Assembly: GCA_022648165.1 (NCBI GenBank)
Contig: JALCLX010000005.1
Span: forward strand, 1-64,000
Origin: Ancrocorticia sp.
Lineage (GTDB): Bacteria; Actinomycetota; Actinomycetes; Actinomycetales; Actinomycetaceae
Length of the DNA stretch: 64,000 nt
Reading direction: 5' to 3'
The position numbers and the translations under genes are program-made. The notes below the pieces were generated by a model. It was given only the letters and a program-made list of their open reading frames with translations. It was not told the DNA's origin and searched no databases. This document shows positions 51,363 to 58,915 of the stretch, one piece after another; within the stretch, counting starts at the first letter, position 1; each line of letters starts with the position of its first letter.

Positions 51363-52250
51363 AGTGTCACCTCCACGCGCGTTCCCGGGCGCTCTGGATC
51401 GTCATTTCGCGACGACGACGCCCACGCCGCCTCGCCTTTCGCATCCACCACACGGACATGGCCTCCTCGTTCTGCGATGCGCGCCGTCATGCCGCGCAGT
51501 CCATTGCCTGGGTGGGAGGAGCCGCGCCCAACGCCGTCGTCGGCTACTACTAGGCGGCGAGGTTCCAAGGTGACGATGCAGGAACGAGCATGGGAGTGCC
51601 GTGCCGCGTTTGTGATGGTCTCGCGCAGCGCCCAGGCGAACGGTTGCCGGCAATCGGGGGCCACGTCTGTGGCTGTTCCCCGGACGGTTAACGCAATACC
51701 TGCCGCGGCAATCACTTCGCGGGCGGCCGCCAATTCTGCCGCGAGGTCGCGGGCACGCAGCACGCCCACTGTGTCGCGGACGTCCTTCGTTGCCCTGCGA
51801 GAGAGTTCCTGGATTGCGTGCGATGCGTTCCCTTTCGTTTGCCGCCACGTACTGGTCTTGGAGTTCTTGTGTCTGCAGTTGTCTGTCATCGATAAAGCGG
51901 ATCACTCCCGTCATAACAGCGACGCTGGCGGACGGCACCATCATGTGCCACCACTCGTCATTGCCACCTACGATGCCGAGAACGGTGGCCGTGCCAAGCA
52001 GCCACAGGATCATCACTGCGTAACTGACCCGCGAGGAAAACGCGAACGCACTATATGCCACCAGGAACGGAACCATTGAGAGCGCGTTGAGGCCGATTGC
52101 CAGGATCTTCCAGCCAGTGCCGACGACGGCGATGGCCGCGCTCAGCGGGAAGATCAAGAACACTAACCACACCGAGGCCATCAGCCATCCGAGCCTCTCC
52201 CAGGCGTCGACTGGCCGCATCTCACCGGCGCGCTCCACCGGCGTCTTCAC
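51359..52250 (-). pseudogene. DesK-like sensor histidine kinase with the H-box deleted and frame lost
   Basis: The N-terminal half (GTG start 52250) has four to five membrane segments and runs to NERERIAR, where family members continue with DLHDLLGH, the phospho-acceptor box. Here the sequence jumps near base 51830 into another frame at IQELSRRATKDVRDTVGVLR, the segment normally ~45 residues downstream, and continues through the ATPase domain (RETITNAARHSHA; VADDGVG; GLRGMTARI). The deletion removes the His, so no active kinase can be made. Confidence 0.82.
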
Positions 52251-52737
52251 TGAGGATGATCACTTTCGGATCCGGCAGCAGCGCCAGCGCGAAACGCACA
52301 CGTTGCTGTTCTCCGCCGGAGCATTTCGATATCCGCCGCTTCGCGATCTGGGTGAGCCCTGCGCGTTCGATCACGTCATCGACGGGCAGATGCTTCGCGT
52401 ATTGGGCGGCGATGACCTCCACGGTTTCTTCTACCGTGATGTCGCGGAGCAAACCGCCTGTTTGCAGGACTGCCGCAACTAAGCCGCGGCGCACAGCGTC
52501 TCGCGGCCTGTGGCCTAGCACCTGGAGCGTCCCCGTGCTCGGTGTGGTGAGGCCGAGCACCATGTCCAGAGTGGTCGTTTTCCCGGCGCCGTTGGGGCCG
52601 AGGAAGGCAACGGTCTCTCCCTCGCCGATGCTGAGGCTCAGCCCGTCGACGGCGCGAATGTGCGGGCCCGTCCCGGAACGAAACGTCTTCGTGACGCCGT
52701 GAAGCTCTACTGCATTCGGCTGATAGCTCGTGTTCAT
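52222..52737 (-). pseudogene. ABC transporter ATPase, truncated at Walker B
   Basis: Start ATG 52737. Walker A GPNGAGKTTT and signature CSGGEQQR are present, but after DPKVIIL, where DEPT should follow, the frame runs into SEDAGGARR and stops. The kinase gene starts within the last 30 bp. In related loci an ATPase, a permease, a kinase and a regulator are consecutive, so one deletion probably removed the ATPase end and the whole permease gene. Confidence 0.8.
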
Positions 52738-52843
52738 ACGGCCATCTTCGCGCCCCGAGCTTCTGAGCAGAAGTGTCAGGTGTCTGGAGGTGGCTATGAC
52801 AAATGTCAGAGGACGGTGCTGGCTCGCAGTTTGCCGCCGGCCG

Positions 52844-53785
52844 TCACCTCTGCTTTCCCAAAGCAGGTTCCTCGCCATCGCCTACCCAAATGAACTCGTG
52901 GCCCGTCCATTTGTACAGTCCTGCATCGAAGGCTCGATGATGATTTGCGCAGAGAATACAACCATTGTCACTACTCGCTCGGCCGCCTTCCGCATGAGGC
53001 ACAAGATGGGCGGCCTCAAGAACTTGCGGTACATCTAAACCGCAGATGGCACACGCCTGCACATCTGAGTTCATCAAGTGATCGCGGAAAGCCTGCTGGC
53101 TAGTCCGCTGCCGAGTCAACCGCAACACATCGTCGGATGTTACATCCCAGTCAGACGAAACCAATGCAAGGGAGTTCTTCGGCGAAACCGATATGCCAGA
53201 AGCGATAAACTCCCATAGCCACGGATTATGCCAATCTTTCCTCCGAACGCGCCTCTTGCGCTCTCGAACCCCACGAATTCTGCGCGCCACAAACTCTCTA
53301 CCCTGGGAATTACCGAGCATTTCCGCCGCATGGCTTCCAGGCAAAGATACCCGAATTCCGCCGCCGTCGATACCAGATTCAGATGCCTTCCAAAGTTTCC
53401 TATCGCTCAACCACGACAAGTCTCCATCTGGCTCCCCATACACTACGAACCTAGAGAACTTCCTCGACGATCGATCGACAACCGCGTAGGCAACCTCCAC
53501 TATGCCGACCGAAACAGTACACGCCCGCATCGACTCTCGGGACCATCCAGTACCGGGAAGACATGAAACCGAGAAGTCATCCGCACTTGGGAGCCCGGCA
53601 AGCTCGGAGTACCACGCAACAGTCGCAAGAATTTCCGGCGCCACTCCAAGTTCTGCGAACGCTTCGAAAGCGTCACGAGAGTTAGTCAGCTGTCCCTTTG
53701 TTCGTTTAGGAACGCCCTGTTGTGGAACATATCCAGCCTCTGCCAAGGCGTCTTCGTAGGTGGCCACTACCTCCTGAAATTCCAT
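52844..53785 (-). CDS. HNH endonuclease with unknown N-terminal domain (HNH_2-like)
   Basis: 313 residues. The C-terminal ~75 residues are an HNH_2-type nuclease: QQAFRDHL, then CAICG...VLEAAHLVPHAEGG and CANHHRAFDAGLY, a layout seen in modification-dependent restriction enzymes. The N-terminal ~210 residues (including ILATVAWYSELAGLP and RRIRGVRERKRRVRR) were not recognised and may read DNA. It follows a second HNH gene by 21 bp, suggesting a joint defence role. Confidence 0.75.
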   Translation of the reverse strand: MEFQEVVATYEDALAEAGYVPQQGVPKRTKGQLTNSRDAFEAFAELGVAPEILATVAWYSELAGLPSADDFSVSCLPGTGWSRESMRACTVSVGIVEVAYAVVDRSSRKFSRFVVYGEPDGDLSWLSDRKLWKASESGIDGGGIRVSLPGSHAAEMLGNSQGREFVARRIRGVRERKRRVRRKDWHNPWLWEFIASGISVSPKNSLALVSSDWDVTSDDVLRLTRQRTSQQAFRDHLMNSDVQACAICGLDVPQVLEAAHLVPHAEGGRASSDNGCILCANHHRAFDAGLYKWTGHEFIWVGDGEEPALGKQR

Positions 53786-53806
53786 AAAACTCCTCTCTCA
53801 GAAGCT

Positions 53807-54361
53807 CTACAACCGAAGGAGATCCGGAAGCGGAAAGCACGTCACGGGGATCGCTTCTATCGCAAAGGGCACCTCGCGAACCCCATCGGAATCAACCGGA
53901 TAATCCATCACGCCGGCAGTTTCAGCGGTAATTACGAGAACCTTCAGGTATCGTCTCAATACCATGAGAGGTGGAAACTCTCCCCGGGCTTGGTACCAGC
54001 GCAAGAAATCTTTGGATCCCTTCGAGCTATTGCACCTTTTACACGCCGGCAGAAGATTATCGCCCGTATCCCGCCCACCCGCTGCCCCTGGAATGAGATG
54101 GTCAAGCACGATCTGTTCTGTGCAACCACAATACGAACATTGAGCTCCGTTGTGGAATTTGAGCTTCTCATCTGCGAGTACGGAACCCATCGCCATCGAT
54201 CCATATCGCAAGCCCCTCGTGAGCTTGGCCCGGATCATATACGCAGTCTTCGAATACTGCTTATCACCATGGGTAACGGCGTAATGCGCCATTGCCAGAT
54301 TGCCGTATGCGAGCGCCACCAGCTCACGCAATGTCATCACTTCAGACTCTGATGCTGCCAC
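53807..54361 (-). CDS. HNH endonuclease, CxxC zinc type
   Basis: About 184 residues. The HNH fold is clear: CSYCG...IVLDHLIPGAAGG, then NLLPACKRCNSSKGSKDF. An N-terminal helical part (~75 residues) and a ~55-residue C-terminal tail are unassigned. Two possible starts: GTG 54361 or ATG 54337, neither with a strong ribosome site. Co-directional with the next HNH gene. Confidence 0.75.
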   Translation of the reverse strand: MAASESEVMTLRELVALAYGNLAMAHYAVTHGDKQYSKTAYMIRAKLTRGLRYGSMAMGSVLADEKLKFHNGAQCSYCGCTEQIVLDHLIPGAAGGRDTGDNLLPACKRCNSSKGSKDFLRWYQARGEFPPLMVLRRYLKVLVITAETAGVMDYPVDSDGVREVPFAIEAIPVTCFPLPDLLRL

Positions 54362-54563
54362 TTGCCCACCGATACTCGCGCCCAGGAATGTCTACCACAA
54401 ATATAGGGTTTTCCGCGGCAACTGGTTGATCTGTTCCGTTGCAGCATGGTTTTGACCGGATCTCCGGCGCTGGCACCTCCAGCGCCACGCGCGCCGTGGG
54501 CATTTCCCGCGTGAACCGTGCGTCCAGTTCTGTATATCGTTCGCCGTGCCGATATAGGCGCAG
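54342..54563 (-). pseudogene. Possible C-terminal remnant of an unrecognised gene
   Basis: The minus-strand frame between a TAG at 54564 and a TGA at 54342 is open for 73 codons with strong GC bias at third positions and protein-like composition (ERYTELDARFTREMPTARV; VAAENPIFVVDIPGREYRW). It has no good start codon and overlaps the HNH gene start. It may be the tail of a deleted gene; family not recognised. Confidence 0.3.
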
Positions 54564-54597
54564 CTAACGCTATGACGTAATCGAAGGCCCACGATTC

Positions 54598-55212
54598 TCA
54601 GGAAGACCTTTCGCCTTCCAGCAGATACCGTGCACCATATAGCTCCGGGGCCCGCGCCGTCGTCTCCGCAACAAACTTGCCCTTTGCATCCGTATAAGCA
54701 TCCCGATCGTGTTGATAGACGTTGGCAAGGTGCCGCTTCAGTGCCACATAATCTCGGCACGTTTCTGGGTGCTCCCGCAGGTAATCCCTGAAGTAAAGCT
54801 CGTCGGGATCCCCTGGGCGACGCACGTGCGCATGGAATACTCTCTCTGCAAATCCACGTGGGGTGTACCCCTTATTGAAACTCATTCGCAACGGTTCAGC
54901 GCCGTCTCCACCCATGTGCAACCATCCGTACTCGGCCATCTTCTCACGAATGTCCCGTGCGCCGAGGCTACGGTCAAGCTCAAGCAGAATATCGACAGTC
55001 GGTTTTGCAACAAGGCCAGCTACGGATGTCGATCCAATGTGACTGATCCGAACAATGTACGGTCCAAATTCTCGCCGAAGCTCTTGGGCAGCATCGCCGT
55101 ACCACCCAGGCCACTGCGGATCATAGTCTCGCAGAATGATCGGAAAGAGCTGCCACAACTCTTTCAGAGTCAGGTCCTGAAGACCCCGGCGGTGAGAAAC
55201 GGTTTCTGACAT
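54598..55212 (-). CDS. GrpB/UPF0157 nucleotidyltransferase-fold protein
   Basis: 204 residues: LRDYDPQWPGWYGDAAQELRREFG, the Gly-Ser motif HIGSTSVAGLVAKPTVDILLEL and FHAHVRRPGDPDELYFRDYLREHPE are diagnostic of GrpB. Members share the nucleotidyltransferase fold; the reaction is generally unknown. A monocistronic gene divergent from the GntR operon. Confidence 0.88.
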   Translation of the reverse strand: MSETVSHRRGLQDLTLKELWQLFPIILRDYDPQWPGWYGDAAQELRREFGPYIVRISHIGSTSVAGLVAKPTVDILLELDRSLGARDIREKMAEYGWLHMGGDGAEPLRMSFNKGYTPRGFAERVFHAHVRRPGDPDELYFRDYLREHPETCRDYVALKRHLANVYQHDRDAYTDAKGKFVAETTARAPELYGARYLLEGERSS

Positions 55213-55289
55213 GAGGCGATTTTAGTTCCGCACGCGCCGCCCGCGAAGCATTCCAATGGCTCTCCTCGCAGGAACGAACGATTTGACAG

Positions 55290-55312
55290 CTGTACATACC
55301 GTACATGTACAG
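55290..55312. promoter_or_regulatory. Operator/promoter of the GntR-ABC operon
   Basis: CTGTACAT-N7-ATGTACAG is a perfect inverted repeat overlapping the spacer and -10 region downstream of TTGACA (55283-55288). It is placed for autorepression by the YtrA-like protein. Confidence 0.65.
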
Positions 55313-55339
55313 TATGCTGCGAAAGGAAGGGAGATCATC

Positions 55340-55714
55340 GTGCGGATTGTCATGTCGGCCAGCACAGGCGTGCCACTCTACGAGCAAATCGTTGAGCAGG
55401 CACGTGAACAGATCCTTTCTGGCGAACTTCCTGCAGGCGCGGCACTCCCCTCACTTCGCACGCTTGCCGCGGAACTGCGCGTCAGCCTCATCACCACAAC
55501 ACGTGCCTACAACGAGCTGGCCGCCGCAGGCCTCATCATCAACGTCCCGGGGAAGGGATCGTTCGTAGCCCGGCTGGATCGGGCTGAAATCAAACGTGGC
55601 GCACTAGAACACGCGCGTGCGGATATACAACGCGTCGTCACCTCTGCCCGAAGCACGGGGCTTATCACGCTGGAGGAACTGACATCAATAATTCGGGAGG
55701 AATGGAATCGATGA
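55340..55714 (+). CDS. GntR-family regulator, YtrA subfamily
   Basis: 124 residues: winged helix (PLYEQIVEQAREQILSGELPAGAALPSLRTLA; VSLITTTRAYNELAAAGLI) and a short C-terminal helical tail typical of YtrA, without a ligand domain. GTG start at 55340 after AAGGAAGGGAG. It overlaps the ABC ATPase start (ATGA). Confidence 0.88.
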   Translation: MRIVMSASTGVPLYEQIVEQAREQILSGELPAGAALPSLRTLAAELRVSLITTTRAYNELAAAGLIINVPGKGSFVARLDRAEIKRGALEHARADIQRVVTSARSTGLITLEELTSIIREEWNR

Positions 55715-56550
55715 ATACAGCTGAAAACGTCATCGAAGCCGAAGGCCTCGTGAAACATCGGGGCGATTTCACGCTCGGCCCTCTCACGCTGCACATCCCG
55801 CGAGGCTTCGTCACCGGAGTCGTCGGCGCAAACGGCTCGGGGAAAACCACCACCCTGCGGACGGTCCTCGGGCTCATGCACGCCGATAAGGGCACAATTG
55901 CACTGCCGCCCATGGACACTGTTGGCGTCGCCTTCGATCAGCCGTTTCTTCTTCCCGATTGGCGCGTGCGCGACGCCGCCGCAGCCTACGCAGCCTTCAA
56001 GCCTCACTGGGACCAAGCGCATTTTGAGAGACTGTGCGCACGTTTCGCTATCGATCCGGAGGACCTGGTCAAGGATCTCTCGCGCGGTGAGGGCAACAAA
56101 CTGATGATCGCGCTGGCGATGGGAAACCACCCCTCGCTTCTCATTCTGGACGAACCCACGAGCGGCCTCGATCCAGCGTCGCGCGCAGACATCATCGACC
56201 TTTTTCGCAAGCACATGCGCAGTGAAGATGCTTCACTTATCTTCTCTACCCACATCACTAGCGATCTGGAAAGTTTCGCGGACTATTTGGTGTTTATCGA
56301 CGGCGGACAGGTGGTTGACGCCGGTCCGCTCGATGAGTTTCTCGAATCCTACGCCTATGTTCACGGCGCGCTCGAGGATCTGAACAGCGCCAATACGCCA
56401 CTTATCCGAGGTTTGCGGAAGAACAGCCACACTTTCGACGGCATCATCCGCACCGCCGATTCGGCGGCCTTCCCCGCATCCGTGCAGATCGACGCACCGA
56501 CAATCGAGCAGATCGTCGTTCATCACCAGCAGCCTTCTAAGGAGTTCTAA
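55711..56550 (+). CDS. ABC transporter ATPase, YtrB/CcmA-like
   Basis: About 279 residues. Walker A GANGSGKTTT, a degenerate signature LSRGEGNKLMIALA, Walker B LLILDEPTSGLDP and H-loop FSTHIT are present. It has a C-terminal regulatory extension. Start 55711 overlaps the gntR stop; the ATG three codons earlier is too close to GGGAGGA. Probably an exporter of cell-envelope-active compounds, by analogy to ytr operons. Confidence 0.85.
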   Translation: MNTAENVIEAEGLVKHRGDFTLGPLTLHIPRGFVTGVVGANGSGKTTTLRTVLGLMHADKGTIALPPMDTVGVAFDQPFLLPDWRVRDAAAAYAAFKPHWDQAHFERLCARFAIDPEDLVKDLSRGEGNKLMIALAMGNHPSLLILDEPTSGLDPASRADIIDLFRKHMRSEDASLIFSTHITSDLESFADYLVFIDGGQVVDAGPLDEFLESYAYVHGALEDLNSANTPLIRGLRKNSHTFDGIIRTADSAAFPASVQIDAPTIEQIVVHHQQPSKEF

Positions 56551-57213
56551 ATGCGCCCTATCAGCCGTTTTGTCGCGCTTGATCTGCGTTCGCTGCGCCC
56601 CTATGCAAAGAACCTGATCGTCCCATTCATAATCTTGTTCGTCGCCGCGGTTTTGCCGACTCGCAGCCCATATGGTGTGGTCCCCGCTCTCGCCACATTT
56701 TCCCTGATCATCGGCCCGCAATACCTATTCGGCAATGACGAACGCGGGCGCCTTGACACCCTCTACACAACACTCGGCATCTCGCGACGCCGTGTTGTGA
56801 CAGGTCGATACGCAACAACCCTGCTGCTTCTGGTCATATCCACGGCGATTGGCCTGGCCCTCACTCCGCTGCTTGCTATTGGCTTACACACCGAGTTTTC
56901 ATGGCACATTGGTGCGCTCCTCACGATCGGCAGCATCACGATCATCGGCTTAGTTTTCGCGGCGGAGCTGCCCTTTTACTTCAAACTCGGCGCCACGCGC
57001 GCCCGCACTGTTGCCATCGTGGTTCCACCCGCCGTGATCGTTATCGCGCTTCTTGTTGGTTCGGCACTTTCCAACGACGGCGCCGCACTGCTTGCGTGGT
57101 TGGATCACACAAGCCCTGCGCTGATCGTGCTCGGCGCTCTTGCGATAACGATCGCTGCTGGCACTGCCTCTCATTCGGCCGCCAACCGCCTCTATGAGCA
57201 GCGCGACCTGTAA
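56551..57213 (+). CDS. ABC-2 type permease of the GntR/YtrA operon
   Basis: 220 residues with about six hydrophobic segments; RGRLDTLYTTLGISRRRVVTGRY is the ABC-2 type coupling-helix region. It begins immediately after the ATPase stop. Membrane partner of the ATPase; substrate unknown. Confidence 0.75.
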   Translation: MRPISRFVALDLRSLRPYAKNLIVPFIILFVAAVLPTRSPYGVVPALATFSLIIGPQYLFGNDERGRLDTLYTTLGISRRRVVTGRYATTLLLLVISTAIGLALTPLLAIGLHTEFSWHIGALLTIGSITIIGLVFAAELPFYFKLGATRARTVAIVVPPAVIVIALLVGSALSNDGAALLAWLDHTSPALIVLGALAITIAAGTASHSAANRLYEQRDL

Positions 57214-57265
57214 ACGCACGGCGCGAACCTGCGCACACTGCCATCGACGTGGAGGCGCGGCAAGG

Positions 57266-57685
57266 TCAAAGGGACCAGGGATCGATAATGTCCACCCCGG
57301 TGTGCACAAAGTCTTTGCTATTGCGGGTGGCACACGTCGCCTGATGGACACGACATATCGCAGCAATTTCTGCGTCCGCCGTGTGGATTGGCAGTCCCAC
57401 AACATCGCGCTCCGCCAGGATATCCGCATACGCCTCCGCCGCAGCGGAATCGAAGGGAAGTATCGCTTGAGTCTCTCGGTATGGGGCAAGCGCCTCTTCG
57501 ACTCGGGTGATGAGGTCCGACCTGCGCCGCCCCTCGGGGAGGCGCTTCAGCCCAGCCATCAGTTCAGCGAGAGTAATGGCAGTGATTGCGACATCGCCTG
57601 TGAGGTTCTCAAGCCAGGAGAGGACACGCGAATCGGGTTGTGGGCGGAAAATCTCCGAAATAACGTTTGTGTCGAGGACGATCAT
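57266..57685 (-). CDS. PIN-domain toxin, FitB/VapC type
   Basis: 139 residues: PIN acidic residues in IVLDTNVISE, ITLAELMAGL (Glu) and TADAEIAAIC (Asp). The ending TRNSKDF and VDIIDPW is typical of FitB-like VapC. An Mg-dependent ribonuclease toxin neutralised by the upstream antitoxin, with a 4-bp overlap. Confidence 0.88.
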   Translation of the reverse strand: MIVLDTNVISEIFRPQPDSRVLSWLENLTGDVAITAITLAELMAGLKRLPEGRRRSDLITRVEEALAPYRETQAILPFDSAAAEAYADILAERDVVGLPIHTADAEIAAICRVHQATCATRNSKDFVHTGVDIIDPWSL

Positions 57686-57915
57686 TCGAATTCCGCAACC
57701 CTGGCTGTATCAGAACGCTCTGGCACCTGCAGGCCATCGGCCCCATTCACCCGCTTGGCTACACGGAGGAGCGCTAGTCCAATATGTGGCTGTCCGGTAG
57801 CTCGAGTAAGGATGTCCCGCGCCTCGGCTTCCATCGAATGGCCATGCTCCTTAGCTTGAAGGACCAAACGCTGTTTCACCGCAGCATCCAACCCACGAAC
57901 AATGATCGACGCCAT
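57682..57915 (-). CDS. FitA/VapB-type ribbon-helix-helix antitoxin
   Basis: About 77 residues: MASIIVRGLDAAVKQRLVLQAKEHGHSMEAEARDIL, i.e. the RHH fold seen in SIIVRGLDAAVKQRL and HSMEAEARDIL, plus a C-terminal toxin-binding tail. ATG 57915. The palindrome at 57932-57955 is its likely operator. Confidence 0.87.
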   Translation of the reverse strand: MASIIVRGLDAAVKQRLVLQAKEHGHSMEAEARDILTRATGQPHIGLALLRVAKRVNGADGLQVPERSDTARVAEFE

Positions 57916-57931
57916 CACGAACACCCCCTCT

Positions 57932-57955
57932 AGTGATATCGTCAATGATATCACT
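57932..57955. promoter_or_regulatory. Antitoxin operator
   Basis: AGTGATATC-N6-GATATCACT, perfect 9-bp arms, 17 bp upstream of the antitoxin ATG. Confidence 0.75.
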
Positions 57956-58017
57956 TGCCGATTGTGTCACGACATATTTGTCGCGCTTATCGCGCACCAC
58001 CGCCGTGTGAACCCGTG

Positions 58018-58085
58018 CATTCAACTACGTATATCGGACGACGACGCAACATACGGCATCCTCGGCCCATATGCGTAGCTGAATG
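58018..58085. repeat. Dispersed ~68-bp palindromic repeat, copy 2 (inverted)
   Basis: Ends CATTCAACTACG (58018-58029) and CGTAGCTGAATG (58074-58085), one mismatch. Its reverse complement aligns along nearly the whole length with 50688-50754, including GGGCCGAGGA and the central GTAT. It lies between the antitoxin promoter and the heptamer array. Confidence 0.8.
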
Positions 58086-58100
58086 CACGCAAACATCTGG

Positions 58101-58153
58101 CCCCATGCCCCATGCCCCATGCCCCATGCCCCATGCCCCATGCCCCATGCCCC
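58101..58153. repeat. Seven-copy CCCCATG tandem heptamer
   Basis: Seven perfect copies of CCCCATG (58101-58149) followed by CCCC, ending 45 bp upstream of a lipoprotein ATG. Each unit carries an ATG, and 7 is not a multiple of 3, so changes in copy number shift the frame of any upstream start or alter promoter spacing. Confidence 0.95.
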
Positions 58154-58198
58154 GATATATTGGACATCACAACGTCGTCAGCAGACTACGGAGAAGTT

Positions 58199-58606
58199 AT
58201 GAACGTCACCACTCACATTCACAGCATCGTTCGTGGAACAGCGGGCTTCGCTATGGCGATTTCTCTTGTGGGCTGCTCCAGCGAGGTGGCCGATGATACG
58301 TCCGCATCATCTACTGAGGATTCAAATGCATCCGTCGCAGAGGTTTACACATCCTTATCGGCGATATCCAATGGCTCGGACGTCGTCGTCGTTGGTACCG
58401 TCACCGGGCAAAACGTGGTCCGGGATATTACCGAAACTGACGACTTCACAATTTCTGAATTCAAAGTGACGGATGTCATTAAGGGCGACGTCGCCGAAGG
58501 GGACACTCTTGAGGTCCGGCAGATTGGCTCATCTGGTGAAGGAATGGATTCCGAAAGCGATATTCCAGATGAGGTTTCGCTAACCGAGGCGGAAGAAGCT
58601 CAATAA
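58199..58606 (+). CDS. Small lipoprotein of unknown function
   Basis: 135 residues: a signal peptide with lipobox ISLVGCSS (Cys at about residue 24), then an acidic Ser/Asp linker and a beta-rich part (VVVVGTVTGQNVV; FKVTDVIKGDVAEGDTLEVRQIG). The protein stops soon after GDTLEVRQ, where related lipoproteins usually continue with a LFL-type strand, so it may be shortened. GGAGAAG precedes the ATG. The heptamer array upstream suggests variable expression. Confidence 0.65.
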   Translation: MNVTTHIHSIVRGTAGFAMAISLVGCSSEVADDTSASSTEDSNASVAEVYTSLSAISNGSDVVVVGTVTGQNVVRDITETDDFTISEFKVTDVIKGDVAEGDTLEVRQIGSSGEGMDSESDIPDEVSLTEAEEAQ

Positions 58607-58915
58607 GCGAGATCAGCTGCGGCACGTGATATTTCAGCTGCTCTGTGACGGACTGTGCCCATATGCCATGCGGAGCCAGCAGTTGTCTCGAGAATGCGAG
58701 CACGAGCAGCACGAGGCGTTGAGCCTGGGCGAGGGCCGGCCGCGAGACTCGACCGACACCAGGGCAGTTTCGCGGGGCTTGACAGTGCTATCTCATCGAT
58801 AGAAGACTTGTCTCGGTTTCGCCCTATGACAGCGAGAGCCCGCGTACTGAGTCCGTGTCACCGGTGCGGCAGATTGGCGCCAATGGGGAAAAGACGGATG
58901 AAGAAGGATCATACG
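58607..58915. other. Intergenic stretch before dld
   Basis: 309 bp with no gene recognised. TTGACA at 58779-58784 could be a -35 box but no good -10 is spaced from it. A long in-frame extension of dld runs through here but lacks a start with a ribosome site. Confidence 0.4.

Noticed and set aside
58101-58153. Heptamer array as a CRISPR
   Set aside because: Units are 7 bp, contiguous and without spacers, and no cas genes are present.
58655-58915. N-terminal extension of the D-lactate dehydrogenase
   Set aside because: The extension has no ribosome site and no similarity to Dld N-termini; the ATG at 58916 with AAGGA fits the family length.
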